Source of the DNA: Clostridiales bacterium
GTDB taxonomy: Bacteria > Bacillota > Clostridia > Mahellales > Mahellaceae
Direction of reading: 5' to 3'
DNA: 37,517 nucleotides
Assembly: GCA_030156435.1 (NCBI GenBank)
Contig: JASGMM010000011.1
Span: 1-37,517 of the forward strand
Position numbers and translations under genes: made by a program. The notes under the pieces were generated by a model that saw nothing but the letters and a program-made list of their open reading frames with translations, was not told where the DNA came from and ran no database searches. Numbering within the stretch: the stretch's first letter is position 1; each line of letters opens with the position of its first letter. Shown here one piece after another: positions 15,151-23,835 of this stretch.

Positions 15151-18100
15151 CTATATCTTCGCCAGAACATCGGCGAAAAGCTCGTAATTTTTCTTCACGC
15201 CATCGTCGAGGTCTATTGCAATATTCATATCGGCGAGATGATGTACCTTTTCCTCGAAAACAGTTATTTCTTTCAGTTGCTCTGACAGCTTATCCTGCTG
15301 CTTCAAGAGCCGCGCACGTTCCGATCCCGTAGCAGTGTTTAGAACGGTAACAATATGGGAAAGCTGGGTACGGTAACGCTCCTGCTGTTCGTGAACGTAA
15401 TCTGTCCGCAGTTTAGCGAGAAGGTCACGCGAATAGCGGTGCAGATAAATGAGAGCCTTGAAACCGTTCTTCTTACCGCTGTCAAACAGCCAGTAAATGG
15501 GGCGTTTCTTGTATATTCTGCAGTGGTCGGCGTAGAAATCGTTTAGGAAGTAGTTCCGGATTACCTCGCGCGGTGTACCCTTGCCGCCGAGTGCATCGGC
15601 GATGAATTTCAGATTTTCCTCCAAGGTTTCCGCGCCATAGACGACACGGACAAAATCTACAAACCGGCCCACAATATCGTCGTCGAAATACTCGTCGTCG
15701 CAGATGGGAAGGATATTATCCTTATCGGGGACAAACGCTTTATACTTGTCCGCATCCCATTCGCCGCCCGCATAGGCAAGCCCTTCCACATCAAGCGAGT
15801 AGCGCCCGAACATGCATCCCACAGCATAGCTGATAAAGGATTTGATGACGTCCTGTTTGGTCAGCGCGTATTTACTCCCCGACATGGATTCCGGTATATC
15901 ATCTCTGCTGTCGTAAATGCGGTAGACAGTCACATCTTTATCCTCGACCTCCGGCGTCAGCTCGTCCTGCAAGCCGTAGATATCGATGAAGATGCGATTT
16001 AATTCTTCTTCGTTGGCTTTGAGCGTATCGAACCGCTCCTCGGTTTCACGCTTCCACATGGCAAACGCTGCCGCGGTCGTCCGCTCACCACAAATCATCG
16101 GATGCCGCTTGAAATCCCATGAGGTTTCAAAGGAATCCCAGTCTGATTTGCTAATATCGACACATATTTTGACCAATTCATCAACTCTATCCTTATGGCT
16201 AACCTTGAATGGCAAGGATTCAAGATAACCAGAAGGAAAGTTAATTGTTGGATTTATTACAGAGAAAATATATTCGGCTACTTTCGTCGTTAGGAAGCCA
16301 AGTACAGTCCAAAGATAACCATCTTTTGTCACTTCGCACAGCGGTCCCGCAGCATCATAAGTAAAGCCAATCGGTGAATACCTACAGTGAAATTTAGATG
16401 CAGAGATGCTATTCCAAGTGATTCCGTCCTTAAACTGCTGACTTCCGTTGTAATTGTGAGAACGAACTCGTTTACCCATATAATTATCAAATTTCATCTC
16501 ATACCCATCGTTCGCCCAATTGACGACATAGGACATGTTTCCATACCACTTTCGGAAATCACCACCTTTTTGAAGTGGATACCAAGTTTTCTTCATAGGG
16601 TCTGAGTTTGGATTAGCACAAAACTCAATATTATCATTTGATACTTCAAACCACAGACGCAAGAAACGGTCATTATCTCCTGATACCATTCCGATACGAG
16701 CATCTATGACTTTTTTTAGACTTGGATAATCAAAAATATCCAAATTCTTAAGCCAATACGCTATCGGCTGCCCCGGTATCTTTAGGAAAACATCTTGCGA
16801 AGTATAGTTCAAACCAGTATGTTCAAAGAATGCCTTTTCGCGTATATCGGGCGTTTCCACGTCTCCTTGTTTGGCAAAAAGCCGTAAATAAGTGCCTACA
16901 TATTTCCTCACAGGCTTCTTGCAAACAACAAATGTTGTTGACCCAAAATCCGACCCGAATATTCCTCTGCCCAGATGCACCATTGAAACAATTCGATTAT
17001 TGTTAATAATGTTCTTTCTGAGTTTCTCGTAACTCGAAATAAACATCCAAACCGGAATGTTAATCATAGCCATAAAACCAGTTGGATTACAGAGATAAAT
17101 AGTCTGTTCCATAAAAGCGGTACTAAGGTCACTTTTGCTGTCGGGGTAGTTCTTTTTCACAAAGTTCGACAGCTTTGTACTCATACCCGAACTGCCCATA
17201 TAAGGCGGATTGGTGACAACCACATCGTACTTCTGCGCCAAAAGACGTTTGAAGTTCCACACGCGCAGAGCCGTTTCATCATCAGTCTGTTCCAAAGTCA
17301 TCTGCCCCAATTTAGGTTCCGGCCTCGGCGGGAGCGCATCAACTTTAAGCAGGCTGCCGTATTCCTCGCCGTCGCTCCAACCCGTCGGGTGGTAGACCTG
17401 CGGCCTGACGTTTTCCGTGAGAATGCGGCGGTTGTATCGCCGCGCTTTCATCATCAGTGAGAAATACGCAAGCTGATAAGCCCTACGGTCGATGTCCAGA
17501 CCGTACAGGTTCTTTTCCAGTATCAATTTCGCCGCGTCGCGGGGATTATAGCCTTCGCTCTCGTATATCTGCATCAGCACGTCAAAGGCGTACGCCAAAA
17601 TATGCCCGCTGCCCATGCAGGGATCGATCAGACGGATGTCTTCGGGCCTCATACTCTCATATTCCTTGCGGATGGCTTCCAGTTTGACCGCGACTTCAGG
17701 CGTTTGCTCCGCTTCATCGATGTAATATTCCCAATTCGATTTTAGTGCGTCGTTCGGATGTCCCTCAATCCACAGCCTGCCAAGGGAATTCTCCACCATA
17801 TACCGCACAATCCAGTCCGGCGTAAAAAGCTGTGTGGCTGCGGGGATTTTCTCTTTCGTGATTTTAACGTTCTTTTTCAGTCCGTCAAATACTTCCTGTT
17901 TCGGCTCGGTGTTATAATACTGGTACAGCCAGCCGATAATCTGTACAGCATTGTGCCGATTATCTTCGTCGTGCCAATTACCTTCGTCGCGCCAATCATC
18001 TTCGGGAATGTCGGTCACGAGCCTTCCGATGACGCCATCGGCTTTGAGGATATTACCCGGCAGGAGCATTTCCGTGTAACCGCCCAGCCGCTCGAACATC

Positions 18101-18579
18101 TCCGGCAGCACGGCGTTTAAGGCGTTGCACTGTGTCAGTAGCAGATAGCGGTAGAGTTCGTCGGTTTTGTTTTCATTCAGCAGTTTGGCCACTTTTGCCT
18201 TATCCAGCCCTTCCAGCTCAAGGTGCAGTGCGTCTTTGAGAATTTCGGGCTTGAATGCTCCGCTCGAATCCGAGAACACGCGTACATGGGTAGGCAGATA
18301 GTCGTTAACCTCCATAAAGCGCAGAGCGGCAAAGCGGTTAAACCAAGTGTAGGCAACCTCCTCCACTGCCTGCTGAAAACCGAGGCTTTTGATACGGTTG
18401 ATAAAATCCTTGCGCTGATTGATCTCGCCCGGCGTGAGGACACGGGAGTTCACGGTCACGGCATTTTCGTCGCCGTATCCATTTTCGTCTATACCATAGA
18501 GGTAGGCGCGCTGTTTTACCTGCGCTATCAGTTCATTCCGCGCCCATACCGCATATTTTTTAATGGCGTTTTTGTCCAT
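15151..18579 (-). CDS. pglX: BREX adenine-N6 DNA methyltransferase PglX
   Basis: This 1142-residue enzyme methylates an adenine in a short non-palindromic site to mark self DNA and supplies target specificity for BREX. Seen in order are TQLFTPDWIVRYMVENSLG (near residue 255), the SAM motif LIDPCMGSGH (near 320), and the catalytic motif NPPYMGSSG (near 456). A target-recognition region follows (about 600-850) with a C-terminal helical part. The reading frame is intact. Near residues 190-208 the DNA holds three degenerate 18-bp tandem units. The gene begins 12 bases after brxC, with GGGGTAAGAG before the ATG. Codon use favours ATC/ATT over ATA, unlike flanking host genes. Confidence 0.96.
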   Translation of the reverse strand: MDKNAIKKYAVWARNELIAQVKQRAYLYGIDENGYGDENAVTVNSRVLTPGEINQRKDFINRIKSLGFQQAVEEVAYTWFNRFAALRFMEVNDYLPTHVRVFSDSSGAFKPEILKDALHLELEGLDKAKVAKLLNENKTDELYRYLLLTQCNALNAVLPEMFERLGGYTEMLLPGNILKADGVIGRLVTDIPEDDWRDEGNWHDEDNRHNAVQIIGWLYQYYNTEPKQEVFDGLKKNVKITKEKIPAATQLFTPDWIVRYMVENSLGRLWIEGHPNDALKSNWEYYIDEAEQTPEVAVKLEAIRKEYESMRPEDIRLIDPCMGSGHILAYAFDVLMQIYESEGYNPRDAAKLILEKNLYGLDIDRRAYQLAYFSLMMKARRYNRRILTENVRPQVYHPTGWSDGEEYGSLLKVDALPPRPEPKLGQMTLEQTDDETALRVWNFKRLLAQKYDVVVTNPPYMGSSGMSTKLSNFVKKNYPDSKSDLSTAFMEQTIYLCNPTGFMAMINIPVWMFISSYEKLRKNIINNNRIVSMVHLGRGIFGSDFGSTTFVVCKKPVRKYVGTYLRLFAKQGDVETPDIREKAFFEHTGLNYTSQDVFLKIPGQPIAYWLKNLDIFDYPSLKKVIDARIGMVSGDNDRFLRLWFEVSNDNIEFCANPNSDPMKKTWYPLQKGGDFRKWYGNMSYVVNWANDGYEMKFDNYMGKRVRSHNYNGSQQFKDGITWNSISASKFHCRYSPIGFTYDAAGPLCEVTKDGYLWTVLGFLTTKVAEYIFSVINPTINFPSGYLESLPFKVSHKDRVDELVKICVDISKSDWDSFETSWDFKRHPMICGERTTAAAFAMWKRETEERFDTLKANEEELNRIFIDIYGLQDELTPEVEDKDVTVYRIYDSRDDIPESMSGSKYALTKQDVIKSFISYAVGCMFGRYSLDVEGLAYAGGEWDADKYKAFVPDKDNILPICDDEYFDDDIVGRFVDFVRVVYGAETLEENLKFIADALGGKGTPREVIRNYFLNDFYADHCRIYKKRPIYWLFDSGKKNGFKALIYLHRYSRDLLAKLRTDYVHEQQERYRTQLSHIVTVLNTATGSERARLLKQQDKLSEQLKEITVFEEKVHHLADMNIAIDLDDGVKKNYELFADVLAKI
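17955..18008 (-). repeat. Three degenerate 18-bp tandem units inside pglX
   Basis: The units at 17955-17972, 17973-17990 and 17991-18008 share about two thirds of their bases or more; the first two differ at four positions. They encode the six-residue near-repeats PEDDWR, DEGNWH and DEDNRH. Changes in copy number would keep the frame. Confidence 0.75.
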
Positions 18580-18591
18580 GCTCTTACCCCT

Positions 18592-21500
18592 TTAGTTGAT
18601 CTGGATTCCGTCGCATGTTTCCAAGATGTCATATAGTTTCTTTCGGATACCGTCAAGATAGACGTCTACATCCTCGCGGGAGGTCAGCCGCTTAACTGGA
18701 AATACATCGTAGCGGCGCATATGTGCGATTTCCTGCGGTTTCCGTTCTTCATCCCCCGGCAGAAGCGGGGAATCGTCCATAATGATTTCTATCCGCCTGC
18801 ATACTTGGTCTTTATAGTTCAACAGCTGCGTAATCATCGCGTCGAGGACAGTCAGGCTCTCGGCACCGGCAACCTTCTGCTTGTATTCAGTAAAGCGATC
18901 GTCGGCTTTCCTGACCTCGCCGGTCGCGCGGCTTCCCACACCCGCAAGGGTATGCACATCGCCCATACACTGGGTGATAATGCCGAGCACTTCTTCTTTT
19001 TTCTGTTCGAGCAGCACCCCGTGAGCGGCCTTGATATCCTGCATCAACTCCGGCAAATCCTTAATCCTGTCGTAGGGCCTGGGTGCATTGAGAATGGAGG
19101 CAATCTCCGTTATCCTGGCATCAGTGTCAGGGTCGGTGGCAAAGTAGTCGCGCTCGTTCATCAGGTCGTTTTGCAGTTTGCGAGCCGCATCAAATATCGT
19201 CCGCTGGGACTTGAAGAAGGTTTCGATTTCCTCCATATCCTCGGTAGCATCGCGTAAGAGGTCTTGTTTTTGTACAAGACAAGTTAGTAGCGCGACATTA
19301 TCCTTTTTCTGAGATAGAATGTCGTCCATCAAGTCGCGGGCTCGGATTACCACTTCCTTTTGCGGGTAGCCTTCGCGGATGCATTCCTCAACATAGCGGC
19401 CGTAGCGTTCTTTCTTCTGCATTAGGGTATCCACCACAAAATGGATTAAGCGGTCCTCGTCTTCGGGTATGCCCATCTGGCCGAGCCAGTCGCGCAGGAA
19501 CCTGACCGTTTTGCGCATTAGGTCCTCAGACGGAGCGATGCGGCGGCTTACGCTCGCCTTGTCAATTTCGGACTTCATACGGAGGTAGCGCACGAGGTTC
19601 TTGTCGTCCTTGCCGATCGCCGCGCCGCCGTAGCGAATTTCAACTTTCTGCGAAACGATAAGCCTTGCGATAATAGCCGCGATGTCAATCTCGCGCCAAC
19701 CGTAGGGTATCGCCTGATAACGCCGCTGCACGTCGCCCATCGACACGGGAACGTGGCTGTAATACCGCTCTTCGAGCCATTGACTGACTTCCGCAACGGC
19801 AAATTCGTTGTTCGAGCCGCTGCCGGCAAAGCCACCCTGTTCCGGCTCGCCATTGAGGATGGAAAGAATGTCCGCGTCGCTCTCGCTGAAACGATTCACA
19901 AAGTTCAACTTTGAATAGACGCTCTCTATAAGCTGCTTCAGGGCTTCGTCAATTTTCGCCTTAGCATCGCCATAATTGATTTCAATCTTTTCGCCGTAGA
20001 CATAGAATGTTCCTTCGGCGATGGCCTTTTCTATCTGCTTTCTGGCGTTCTCTTCGAGTATCCGCGCCTGCGCCTGTTTGCCGCGTATGATGTCCTGTAT
20101 GCTCTCCGGCAACTGCGACACGTTCCTTTGCCTCATGTACTTGCGTATTTTGGCGGCGGTTTCGAGCTCCTCAAAATACTGCGCCTGACTGGATAGCAGG
20201 ATAATAGCCTCGTTGTTGGCCTGCGAGTCCATAATCAGCTTAGCTTCAGGAGCATTGTAGTAGTCGCTCGCCACGGTCACGAAACGCAGGCGAACCCCTC
20301 CCGTAGCAGTACCAATGAGGGTTTCGTCGATGTACTGGTCATAAGCAAAGTCATATTTGTTGTATTTGTATTTCTTTGACGGGTATATCTCGCTGAAAAT
20401 AGTCTGCCCTATGCTCTGGACGATGGCCGCGCTGTCCACGGATGTGTTGCGGATATCGATGGCGATTTCCTGCTCCTCATCGGTAAGAAACGAGTAGGTG
20501 TCGCCATTTCTGGCAACATAGTTCTGCTTTTCCAGGCGTTCCAAGCTCTCGGCAATTTCGCGCCGCAAAGATATCTTGTCCGCACGTATATCATCTATCA
20601 TAAGCACGGCTATGTTATCAATGTTCGCCTTGATATCGTCGATATAACGGATGAGGTAGAGCAGTTTTAAGACCGAAACATCTATCTGCTCCAAACCATC
20701 GTGCTCGTCGGCGGCATTTTGGCAGCGGTCAATCACCCGGCGTATCGGGCTTTCAAGAAAGGTATGCACTGTGTCATAGAACTGTGAGAACGGCACAAGC
20801 GCATTCTCGTCTTTGTCCTGCACCTTTTGTGCCGCCTCTTGGAATCCGGAAAGCATCGAGCGCTCACCGCCTGATAAGTGCTTGCCGGAATTACCGTGCT
20901 TGCGGATTTCGGCGAGCACCTTCTGGATGATGATGAATTGGTAGGGCACGAACGGATAGGTTGCGGAGAACTCGGCACCGTCGGCATAACCCTTGATGTC
21001 CAGTACAGCCTCGTTGAATGTGAATAGATTCTTTAATACGGCGTGTTCCCTGTCATAAACCATACGCAGGAGCGCATCCGCATCCTCGGTCTTTTCAAGG
21101 ATACGTTTCTTAATGACCTCGTCCACCGAAGCGGAGGACAGAGACAGCCGCGTGTCGAAACGGCTCTGAATCTTTGAAAAATCGTCTCCGCTGATTTTAA
21201 CCACTGAGTCGATGGCTTCCTGGCTTGTGACTATCACCCAGACTTTGCCACGACACCTGCTGCCGATTTCTTCAACGATGGACTGGAGGTTAAGCAATAG
21301 GTCGCCATCGTCGCCGATGTACTGGCCTACCTCGTCAACACAGAACAAGAGCCTGAAGTCTTTGCCTTTTGAATCTACGTATTCTTTTATTTCCTCAACA
21401 AGCTGCTTGATACTCATGTTCACACTCTCTTCGCCATTAAACCAGTTGCGGGCAGCTGTTTCGCTCATGCCGAGAACACTTTGCAGAACGGACACAATGT

Positions 21501-22110
21501 CGTCCTCAAAGAAAGCATATGAATCTCTGGCTTCTATCCACGGCACGCCGTTGATCTCCTCAAACTTCTCACGGAAAACGCCGGTCTTGCCGCACTTATC
21601 CACGAAACGTTCCAGTTTCGCAACCTTCAAGTCTTCACCATAAAAACCGAGATGGTTGTAGAACATCTTGGCAAAAACCCTCAGGACTGCAGTTTTATCT
21701 TTGTTAATGGGCCCCTCGATATCGATATTGAACAATATCGACTCTGTGGGGATATTTGTACAACGGACAACCGTGGCATACATCATCGGGTCATCGAACT
21801 TATCTTTGAAAAAATCCACGGCACGTCTGCCTGCAACTTCATGATTGGACAGCAAATAAGACAGCATTTTAAGTAAATGGGATTTACCGCTTCCGAAGAA
21901 ACCCGAAATCCAAACTCCAATTTTATCGGTTGGATGGTCAATGGCTTTAGAGTAATTATCAAAGAAAGTATTAAAGTGGCGGTGGAGTTCTTTAGTTATG
22001 ATATATTCGCTAAGTTCCTGTACAAGGCTCTGCTTGTCATCCTGCGCCACCTTGATAACGCCGTTAATATCACGGTTTATGTCCTTTTTGAACATCCTTT
22101 GAATCTTCAT
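18592..22110 (-). CDS. brxC: BREX ATPase BrxC
   Basis: The 1172-residue protein is the large P-loop ATPase of type 1 BREX (formerly PglY/DUF6079 type). Walker A is FFGSGKSHLLKML near residue 72, and a Walker B-like LLFCVDEVGQY lies near 255. The N-terminal MFKKDINRDINGVIKVAQDD is characteristic of the family. The C-terminal third is helical and charged, with coiled-coil character. It is needed for both methylation and defence in studied systems and probably remodels or recruits the other subunits on DNA. AGGA is correctly spaced before the ATG, 15 bases after the brxB stop. The frame is intact over its whole length. Confidence 0.95.
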   Translation of the reverse strand: MKIQRMFKKDINRDINGVIKVAQDDKQSLVQELSEYIITKELHRHFNTFFDNYSKAIDHPTDKIGVWISGFFGSGKSHLLKMLSYLLSNHEVAGRRAVDFFKDKFDDPMMYATVVRCTNIPTESILFNIDIEGPINKDKTAVLRVFAKMFYNHLGFYGEDLKVAKLERFVDKCGKTGVFREKFEEINGVPWIEARDSYAFFEDDIVSVLQSVLGMSETAARNWFNGEESVNMSIKQLVEEIKEYVDSKGKDFRLLFCVDEVGQYIGDDGDLLLNLQSIVEEIGSRCRGKVWVIVTSQEAIDSVVKISGDDFSKIQSRFDTRLSLSSASVDEVIKKRILEKTEDADALLRMVYDREHAVLKNLFTFNEAVLDIKGYADGAEFSATYPFVPYQFIIIQKVLAEIRKHGNSGKHLSGGERSMLSGFQEAAQKVQDKDENALVPFSQFYDTVHTFLESPIRRVIDRCQNAADEHDGLEQIDVSVLKLLYLIRYIDDIKANIDNIAVLMIDDIRADKISLRREIAESLERLEKQNYVARNGDTYSFLTDEEQEIAIDIRNTSVDSAAIVQSIGQTIFSEIYPSKKYKYNKYDFAYDQYIDETLIGTATGGVRLRFVTVASDYYNAPEAKLIMDSQANNEAIILLSSQAQYFEELETAAKIRKYMRQRNVSQLPESIQDIIRGKQAQARILEENARKQIEKAIAEGTFYVYGEKIEINYGDAKAKIDEALKQLIESVYSKLNFVNRFSESDADILSILNGEPEQGGFAGSGSNNEFAVAEVSQWLEERYYSHVPVSMGDVQRRYQAIPYGWREIDIAAIIARLIVSQKVEIRYGGAAIGKDDKNLVRYLRMKSEIDKASVSRRIAPSEDLMRKTVRFLRDWLGQMGIPEDEDRLIHFVVDTLMQKKERYGRYVEECIREGYPQKEVVIRARDLMDDILSQKKDNVALLTCLVQKQDLLRDATEDMEEIETFFKSQRTIFDAARKLQNDLMNERDYFATDPDTDARITEIASILNAPRPYDRIKDLPELMQDIKAAHGVLLEQKKEEVLGIITQCMGDVHTLAGVGSRATGEVRKADDRFTEYKQKVAGAESLTVLDAMITQLLNYKDQVCRRIEIIMDDSPLLPGDEERKPQEIAHMRRYDVFPVKRLTSREDVDVYLDGIRKKLYDILETCDGIQIN

Positions 22111-22125
22111 AGTAATTTCCTCCCG

Positions 22126-22683
22126 CTAAAGTAGATTGAACGCCCTGTAATAATTCCCGTCGTGGAATTTATCGAACAGGATTAGGCTTTGCCCGTTAAA
22201 CTCCCCTGGATAGAACATCACAATCGGTACATCTGAGAATGCCTGCTGCATACTGTCGAGCATTTTGTGTGATCTCATAAATGGGTACACTTTACCTACG
22301 CCCGTCAGGAACAGCACATCGCCGAGTTGGTGCGGCTCATATTTCATCTTGGCGAGGAACGCCGCCGGCGTGGCTATCTTTTGAAGCTGAGCGAGAATGT
22401 AGTCCTTGCCTTTCTTTTCCTCCAGAGACGGCACGGTGGCAAGCACTCGCTTCTCCTCCAATATTTCGAGCAGTATCTTGTACATATCTCGCTCGATGAT
22501 CCTGTAGTCGTCAGACGGCGTATTTACAAGCCGCTCAACGTAGTCGCGGACTATGAGTTCGTACTGCGGCTCGTATTTGAAGACGTGAATCCCCACCTCG
22601 TTAGAAAGCCCCTTGTTGGCGAGGAAATTCGCGTCGGAAATGCGCTCTTTAATCCTATCAAGTTCTTGTTTAATGTCTGCCAT
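22126..22683 (-). CDS. brxB: BREX protein BrxB (DUF1788)
   Basis: This 185-residue cytoplasmic protein is of the DUF1788 family, always found next to brxC in type 1 BREX. Features include VGIHVFKYEPQYELIVRDYV near residue 30 and VGKVYPFMRSHKML and VPIVMFYPGEFNGQSL in the C-terminal half. It is required for methylation and restriction, though its biochemistry is unresolved. I chose the ATG at 22683 because GGAG stands seven bases before it. Upstream in-frame ATGs at 22689 and 22719 overlap the site or the brxA end. It follows brxA by ten bases. Confidence 0.93.
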   Translation of the reverse strand: MADIKQELDRIKERISDANFLANKGLSNEVGIHVFKYEPQYELIVRDYVERLVNTPSDDYRIIERDMYKILLEILEEKRVLATVPSLEEKKGKDYILAQLQKIATPAAFLAKMKYEPHQLGDVLFLTGVGKVYPFMRSHKMLDSMQQAFSDVPIVMFYPGEFNGQSLILFDKFHDGNYYRAFNLL

Positions 22684-22693
22684 AATCATACTC

Positions 22694-23299
22694 CTACCTA
22701 AAACAATTGAACGCGGCAAGCGCGGTCAAGTCATTGTTTTCGCGGATGCCTGCCTCCAATTCCGCGCTGATGAAGATAGGGTTCAACGTAGTATCCCTCG
22801 CGCTGTCCAGCATCCCGGTTTCAATCAGACATTTGGTAAGTACTTGTTTTAATTTTATTATTGTCTGTTCGCTCCAGGCCGCCACGTCGTCGTTCTGCTC
22901 CTGTAAGCGGGAGAAGAACAAATTAATATCTTTCTTGGTATAGGAAAAATCCTGTTGGCGGTACTTTTCACCGATTAGGCCCTCCATAAACTCACGGACA
23001 AGGCGGTTGTAACGCATCATAGCATAGAGGTTAATCTGTTTAGCTACCTCAACGGGCGCATTCGCCAGCTCATAGACCAGTTTCTCGTTGTCAAGCGCAA
23101 CCAGCCGCTTGTAACAAGCGCGAGCTATTCTTGTCACCATGCGTTCTGTCGGGTATTGGAATAAGTTGTCTCGCTTAACATATTCAATTATATCTTCAAC
23201 GGATTTGCCCTCCAGATACTGTTTCGACACAATCCTCATCTCGTAAAAAAGGAATTGCTCAGCAGTCAGGGTTCCGTTATAAGGCATGTAAATATCCAT
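22694..23299 (-). CDS. brxA: BREX protein BrxA (DUF1819)
   Basis: The 201-residue protein is of the DUF1819 family. Its fold in studied members resembles RNA-polymerase-binding and DNA-binding helical proteins. Family traits are LTAEQFLFYEMRIVSKQYLE at the start and QFPTERMV-like sequence (here LFQYPTERMVTRIARACYKR) near residue 50, followed by YAMMRYNRLVREFMEGLIGE near 115. In other hosts BrxA is partly dispensable. AAAGGTGAT lies upstream of the ATG. It is the first large gene of the operon, 52 bases after the regulator gene. Confidence 0.93.
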   Translation of the reverse strand: MDIYMPYNGTLTAEQFLFYEMRIVSKQYLEGKSVEDIIEYVKRDNLFQYPTERMVTRIARACYKRLVALDNEKLVYELANAPVEVAKQINLYAMMRYNRLVREFMEGLIGEKYRQQDFSYTKKDINLFFSRLQEQNDDVAAWSEQTIIKLKQVLTKCLIETGMLDSARDTTLNPIFISAELEAGIRENNDLTALAAFNCFR

Positions 23300-23351
23300 A
23301 ATATTATATCACCTTTTCACGCCTCTCTGAGCTTAAATCGCCATCGACAGC

Positions 23352-23522
23352 TCATTCAATCTCGGCACTCTTGCCGCTGTCGACCCAAGCGTCGACTTCC
23401 GAAATTTTGGACTTATATTGTTTACCAATCCGGCGGTACGGGATTGCGCCTTTTTTAATCCAGTTGCGGATCGTATCTTTGCTCACGCCGAGATGCTGGG
23501 CGATCTCTTGAGGCTTGACCAT
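23352..23522 (-). CDS. Small HTH (excisionase/MerR-like) DNA-binding protein, probable BREX regulator, likely frameshifted at its 5' end
   Basis: This 56-residue reading frame contains a helix-turn-helix of the excisionase/HTH_17 class: VKPQEIAQHLGVSKDTIRNW, then IKKGAIPYRRIGKQYKSKIS as the wing, then EVDAWV. The ATG at 23522 has only a poor ribosome binding site and follows an in-frame stop. Another ATG at 23542, behind AGGAAAGG, reads MSIEPEKW in a different frame. That is the usual start of such proteins (EKW then the HTH). Adding one G to the GG at 23519-23520 would join the two frames into a normal protein of about 63 residues. So either one base was lost, or translation restarts at 23522. 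It probably controls the BREX operon. Confidence 0.75.
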   Translation of the reverse strand: MVKPQEIAQHLGVSKDTIRNWIKKGAIPYRRIGKQYKSKISEVDAWVDSGKSAEIE

Positions 23523-23584
23523 TTCTCAGGTTCGATAGACATTTGCCTTTCCTGCTAATATTACCCTGTGTTTAAGACTCAACC

Positions 23585-23613
23585 ATTATAGCATATTCAA
23601 CCCTGCCTTACAA
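23585..23613 (-). promoter_or_regulatory. Promoter of the BREX operon
   Basis: On the minus strand TTGTAA (23613-23608) and a perfect TATAAT (23590-23585), with an extended TGC before it, are spaced by 17 bases. A partly symmetric ATATCA-ttgatt-TGATAT at 23617-23634, just upstream of the -35 box, is a possible site for the HTH protein (weak). Confidence 0.72.
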
Positions 23614-23667
23614 CGAATATCATTGATTTGATATGAATTAGTGCGAGCTGATGTAATGTCAACTTTA

Positions 23668-23696
23668 TTGACAATCTCATGGCAATATGGTATTCT
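23668..23696 (+). promoter_or_regulatory. Promoter of the ribokinase gene
   Basis: TTGACA (23668-23673) and TATTCT (23691-23696) are 17 bases apart. The leader of about 130 bases before the ribokinase ATG shows no structure I can name. This promoter is divergent from the BREX promoter; together they fill the 293-base gap. Confidence 0.72.
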
Positions 23697-23835
23697 GCGA
23701 AAATAAGATGCATATGGCATAATTGATCATTTTTATAAGCGATAAATTAGCATACAAGCTCATAGGTTGCAGAGATGCCGGATAGCTACTAAATGAGTTT
23801 TTATATTGTATATTTACAATGGAGGTAGGGGAAGG

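Larger units (their letters stand above)
12260..23542 (-). other. BREX type 1 defence locus (regulator-brxA-brxB-brxC-pglX-pglZ-brxL fragment)
   Basis: Gene content and order match type 1 BREX. All genes run in one direction with gaps of 9 to 52 bases, so they form one transcript from the promoter at 23585-23613. The five middle genes are intact; the first and last carry lesions. The genes avoid ATA isoleucine codons and are richer in G+C than both flanks, which suggests acquisition by horizontal transfer. No integrase or direct repeat was seen at either edge. Confidence 0.92.

Noticed and set aside
14677-15285. 202-codon open frame on the plus strand
   Set aside because: It lies wholly antisense to pglZ and pglX, has no ribosome binding site and shows no recognisable protein features.
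15151-18579. Stand-alone type IIG restriction-methylation enzyme
   Set aside because: The protein lacks a nuclease motif that I can see, and the brxC and pglZ neighbours place it firmly in BREX.
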